Positions 61,001-64,000 of a stretch of 64,000 bases of DNA are shown piece by piece; the stretch's first letter is position 1; each line of letters begins with the position of its first letter. Made by a program: the position numbers and the translations under genes. The stretch is from Acanthaster planci. Taxonomy: Eukaryota; Echinodermata; Asteroidea; Valvatida; Acanthasteridae. The stretch lies in the NCBI RefSeq assembly GCF_001949145.1, contig NW_019091477.1:446192-510191 (forward strand), in the 5' to 3' direction. The notes under the pieces were generated by a model. It had not been told where the DNA came from. It saw only the letters and a list, made by a program, of their open reading frames with translations, and searched no databases.

Positions 61001-63033
61001 CGAATGGGTACACTGACAAGGCAGACTTCGTGTGCCTGTACTGCTGTTCTGCATGACCTCGGACACGATTCATTTTGGGTATGCGCTGATGGAAAGCCGA
61101 ACTGGCACCAAGTATGACTGGATTGACAACTGCACCCAATTGACGTTTTCCAATCCCCTCAAAGTTGACCAGCAATGATTTCTGTTACCCAAGGAAATAA
61201 GAATTCCCTTACCGGGCATCAAGAATACTTCCACTGGTTCCACCTTTAACCAGCCCTTACAGAAGTGCTTGTCGTCCAGTTTGTTGACAAATTTGGCCAC
61301 TGTGTTGACCTGGCCGACATTGGCGACGTCCAGCGTTAGCATCTGCGGTTCCATGTAGCGCACGTCCTTAAACTTCAGCTGTGTCCGACAAAGAAAGGCG
61401 TGCAGATTTTGTTTGGATGTACAAAGATAACCTTTAAGAAGGGAATAAATATGTGCTTGGCCGGTCTTAAACGTGCGTTTAAGACCGTGCGTTTAAGACC
61501 AATATATGATGGATTTCTATCGATTTTGTTCTAGAATTTTACTTTTATTTTCCCCAACACCCCTGCCAATTTTATGGAATACTACTTGTGAAAATTGTCA
61601 AATTGGTGCCCGCGTGGCGAGCCATGTGCAAACAGTGTCTTGACCAATCAGAATCGATTAAACTGTTTTAAATCCAGGTGCTAATGCCTAATTTACGCAG
61701 CGGGCATTATCACTTCTCAACAGGCATTATCAAATCCTAATACACGGCGAAATTGCACGTTAGTGAATAGGGAGACTGTCTGAGGATCGAAGATATGCCC
61801 TACTGCCATCGACTACGGACAATGGAGGGAAGTAAGCAAGGAAATAGGGGGCAAGCGAAGGTTATTTTACTGCACCAAATGCATTCTTCTTCTGTTCCTA
61901 ATTGGGAACCCTTGTGCATTTACCAACAAGGGTTGGGTAGGCTGGTTCCTTGTCCTTCTTATACAGAGACCTTGAAAAGGGGGCTTGGAACTAGTCTAGA
62001 TGTGGGAGCTATCATCTGGCTGGTTCACATGTAATGTTAACATGCACAGAGAACCACCGGTAACCAGGAAAAAGTTTCTCGATTGACAGAACTGTTCTCA
62101 TTTTCACCACGTGGGGAGCGTCCTGTACCGAGAGTTTCTAAAGCCTGCAAAGTTTTGCTACAAAGATCATTTTGCAGCTAGGCTGCAGAGCTAGGCTGCA
62201 GAGCAAGGCAAGCAATCCCTTACATCGTTCCGACTGAGGGCGACTTGAGGTAGTGCTTCGTTCTCTTGCCTGTCCAACTTGCGGATCTCCTCCTCCACAA
62301 CCTGCTTGAACTTCTTCTCATCAACGACCTTCACCTAAAAGTAGACGAGTAGAGAACAAAAGCACAGTATTGCAAAGCATCGCGGCGATGCAAGGTAAAG
62401 AGCGAACAAACTACCGTGGGAATTCTTGAATAGATAGCGACGTGTATTTGGAAAGCTTTTTTACAATCCCCACCCCCGTGAAAGCAGTTAACACCTGTTC
62501 CTAGAACACGGCTAGAAGGTTGTGGGTGCGTGGCAAGCACCAGTGTTTAAGTGCCTCTCGTTTATCACTCTCTTTGTTATGCCAAGAGGGATCTGGTGCC
62601 GCTTAAATACCGAGCACAGAAGTTTTAATCTTTAAATATTCCTTCACATGACCTGTACAAAGAGCATAAGATTTGGAGATACTTTCACAAGTCGGTGTTG
62701 TAGTTGAGACATCACAAGACGGGATATGAGACCAGTCACAAGTACCGAGGTGAAGAATGACAAAGGAATGCTTTTGCTGCAGTCGAGACTGCTTAGGACT
62801 TGAATTTAGGACTGGATGGCTAGTGTTGGCCGTGTGATGGTCTGACAAGATCTTGACAACAACTTTCCTACAAGTGCTCATCGATGCTCCTACGTACCTC
62901 TATATCAAAGAGACTGCTGACCGGCTTGTGGTCACTCAGCTTGCACTTATCGTGGCTGCGGTAGACTAGCTGTTTGATTGTCTTGCCCTTGAAGAGGATG
63001 CGATCGCACCAGGCGGGCACCCTCTGCTTCTCA
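58007..63033 (-). CDS. OCRL: inositol polyphosphate 5-phosphatase, OCRL/INPP5B type (3' part)
   Basis: Removes the 5-phosphate from PI(4,5)P2 and related lipids on endosomal and Golgi membranes. Nine exons in the window (5' to 3'): 63033-62898, 62334-62224, 61378-61213, 60571-60447, 59946-59716, 59543-59459, 59061-58934, 58685-58574, 58152-58007. They encode the last 412 residues; upstream exons lie beyond 64000. The first exon holds the end of the catalytic domain ([20 protein letters not shown]). Next come an ASH domain ([42 protein letters not shown]) and a RhoGAP-like domain ([41 protein letters not shown]). The usual Arg finger is replaced (NLFSEEG), as in OCRL, so it should bind Rho GTPases without GAP activity. 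Orthology to OCRL versus INPP5B is unresolved. Two introns are U12-type. Confidence 0.93.
59062..59458 (-). other. U12-type GT-AG intron
   Basis: Intron of the OCRL-like gene with donor /GTATCCTTTT (from 59458) and branch-site TTCCTTAAC (59086-59078), about 17 bases before the acceptor TTTTAG (ends 59062). Both match minor-spliceosome consensus. The junction reads ...[17 protein letters not shown], phase 1. Confidence 0.88.
59947..60446 (-). other. U12-type AT-AC intron
   Basis: Intron of the OCRL-like gene with donor /ATATCCTTT (from 60446), branch-site TTCCTTAAC (59965-59957) and terminal AC (ends 59947), the branch A being about 11 bases from the 3' end. No GT-AG pair gives a sensible join here. 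This one gives ...[18 protein letters not shown] in phase 0, aligning with human OCRL/INPP5B across the junction. Confidence 0.9.
62685..62860 (+). repeat. dispersed repeat family D, copy 3
   Basis: In the intron between the first two exons of the OCRL-like gene present here. Carries AATGACAAAGGAATGCTTTTG and CACAAG motifs, as at 41490-41645 and inverted at 33340-33525. Confidence 0.6.
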
Positions 63034-64000
63034 CTGGGAAGACAAGACAGGGTTGAAGTCAAATAAAGAAAAAACGTGACCTGCTGTATAAACTACATAT
63101 AAAATGAAAATGGTTGCCTTGAAGCTTAAACAAACAGAGGCAATACGGGCCATTCACAATAGCGTGCCTCCAAAGGTTTGCAACGTGTTGGCCAATCACA
63201 ATGCATGAAGTCTGTTAACCCTTTCCGAACACACATTGCATCGACAGACTTCGTGCACTGTGACTGGCCATCGCGTTGCAAACTCTTGGAGGCGCACTAT
63301 TGTGAATCGTCCGTATTCAAGACACAAAGCAGCCTGCGTAATGCACACAATGTTTCCCAGCTGCATACCAGGACCTCTAGGTCTAGAAACAGCCCCATCC
63401 CTAATCTGTTACTTTACTAAATAGATAATTTTGATCTTCCCTTAATGCAATATCAGTATGTCTGATTATCAACTGGTCATTGGTGTGTTGTTTTTTTCAA
63501 ATGGTATTTTGTTAACCCTTTCACGGCGGGATTATTTTGACCGTGACTGCTGGGCTGCGGCATGCCCTGAATGGAGGGCTTTGTCCAGCAGCAGGCCCCA
63601 TTGAACCAGCAGCTGCATGGTGAATAGACTGTATGTGTGGTATGCACTAATCCTCACGCAATGGCGCGGTAGTAGCAGTCCTCCGTAGCGAAGGGGTCGA
63701 GTGCATGTATTCAAATCTCTGGTTTTGATGGGAAAATTGTGTGCTCTTTAGGAATTAGGAATGTTTCTGTCCATTTGACCTTTTAATTGAGTTGATATTG
63801 AGGCATTTAAAATTCTAACATGTTGGTTATTTTTGTTAATGAACCTTGTGTTGATTTTGTTTTTTTAACTGCTGAAATTCTCACCGTAATTTGGCCTTTG
63901 GCCAAGGGAGTGGACAGATTTAAAATCAATAAACAAATAAACAAAAACAATAGCAGCAAGCATTTGTCTTGCAGATGCTACAGCACAAACTCCCCTTAAT
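63034..64000 (-). other. intron of the OCRL-like gene, continuing past the window
   Basis: The exon starting at 63033 begins mid-codon after a clear acceptor (TGTCTTCCCAG), so the gene continues upstream. No further catalytic-domain exon is seen before 64000. The interval holds the MITE at 63144-63315 and AT-rich sequence. Confidence 0.7.
63144..63315. repeat. foldback MITE-like element
   Basis: The two halves are imperfect reverse complements over about 70 bases each: shared ATTCACAATAG, GCGCCTCCAA/GCCTCCAA, GTTTGCAACG, TGGCCA and GAAGTCTGT, around a central AACCCTTTCC. No coding capacity. Confidence 0.75.

Overview
The window is nuclear DNA from an animal, most likely a marine invertebrate deuterostome. 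An echinoderm such as a sea star is my best guess, but the sequence alone cannot settle the phylum. Genes are split by GT-AG introns of a few hundred bases. The conserved proteins align closely with vertebrate orthologs in length and key residues, TRIM-like RING genes occur as a tandem cluster, and the spacers are full of short hairpin (MITE-like) repeats and tRNA-type SINE pieces. There are no bacterial-style operons, no CRISPR array and no rRNA.

Layout. (1) 2.8-12.9 kb: three minus-strand RING-finger paralogs. Each has one coding exon preceded by a splice acceptor a few bases upstream of the ATG. Two have RING + B-box + coiled coil + a very acidic tail; the third is a short RING protein with a C-terminal membrane segment and a substituted zinc ligand. 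A lone membrane-segment exon lies at 13.2-13.4 kb. (2) 18.3-22.1 kb, plus strand: a two-exon rhodopsin-class GPCR resembling neuropeptide receptors. (3) 25.8-33.2 kb, minus strand: complete CTP synthase, 14 coding exons, 601 residues. (4) 35.7-40.8 kb, plus strand: HDAC8, 9 coding exons, 637 residues, with an unusual N-terminal extension of about 270 residues containing internal repeats. It is head-to-head with CTP synthase. (5) 43.0-55.0 kb, minus strand: PAXBP1 (GCFC family), 17 coding exons, 900 residues; the assembly gap at 45.2-45.7 kb lies inside an intron and removes no coding sequence. (6) 58.0-63.0 kb, minus strand: the 3' nine coding exons of an OCRL/INPP5B-type inositol polyphosphate 5-phosphatase, whose 5' part lies beyond the window. 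Two of its introns carry minor-spliceosome (U12) signals, one of them AT-AC.

Apart from the RING cluster these genes do not form one pathway: nucleotide synthesis, deacetylation, a splicing/transcription-linked factor and phosphoinositide metabolism sit next to each other. All exon coordinates were derived by hand by matching splice dinucleotides and reading phase across every junction. For the four conserved genes all phases close and the protein lengths fit the families.
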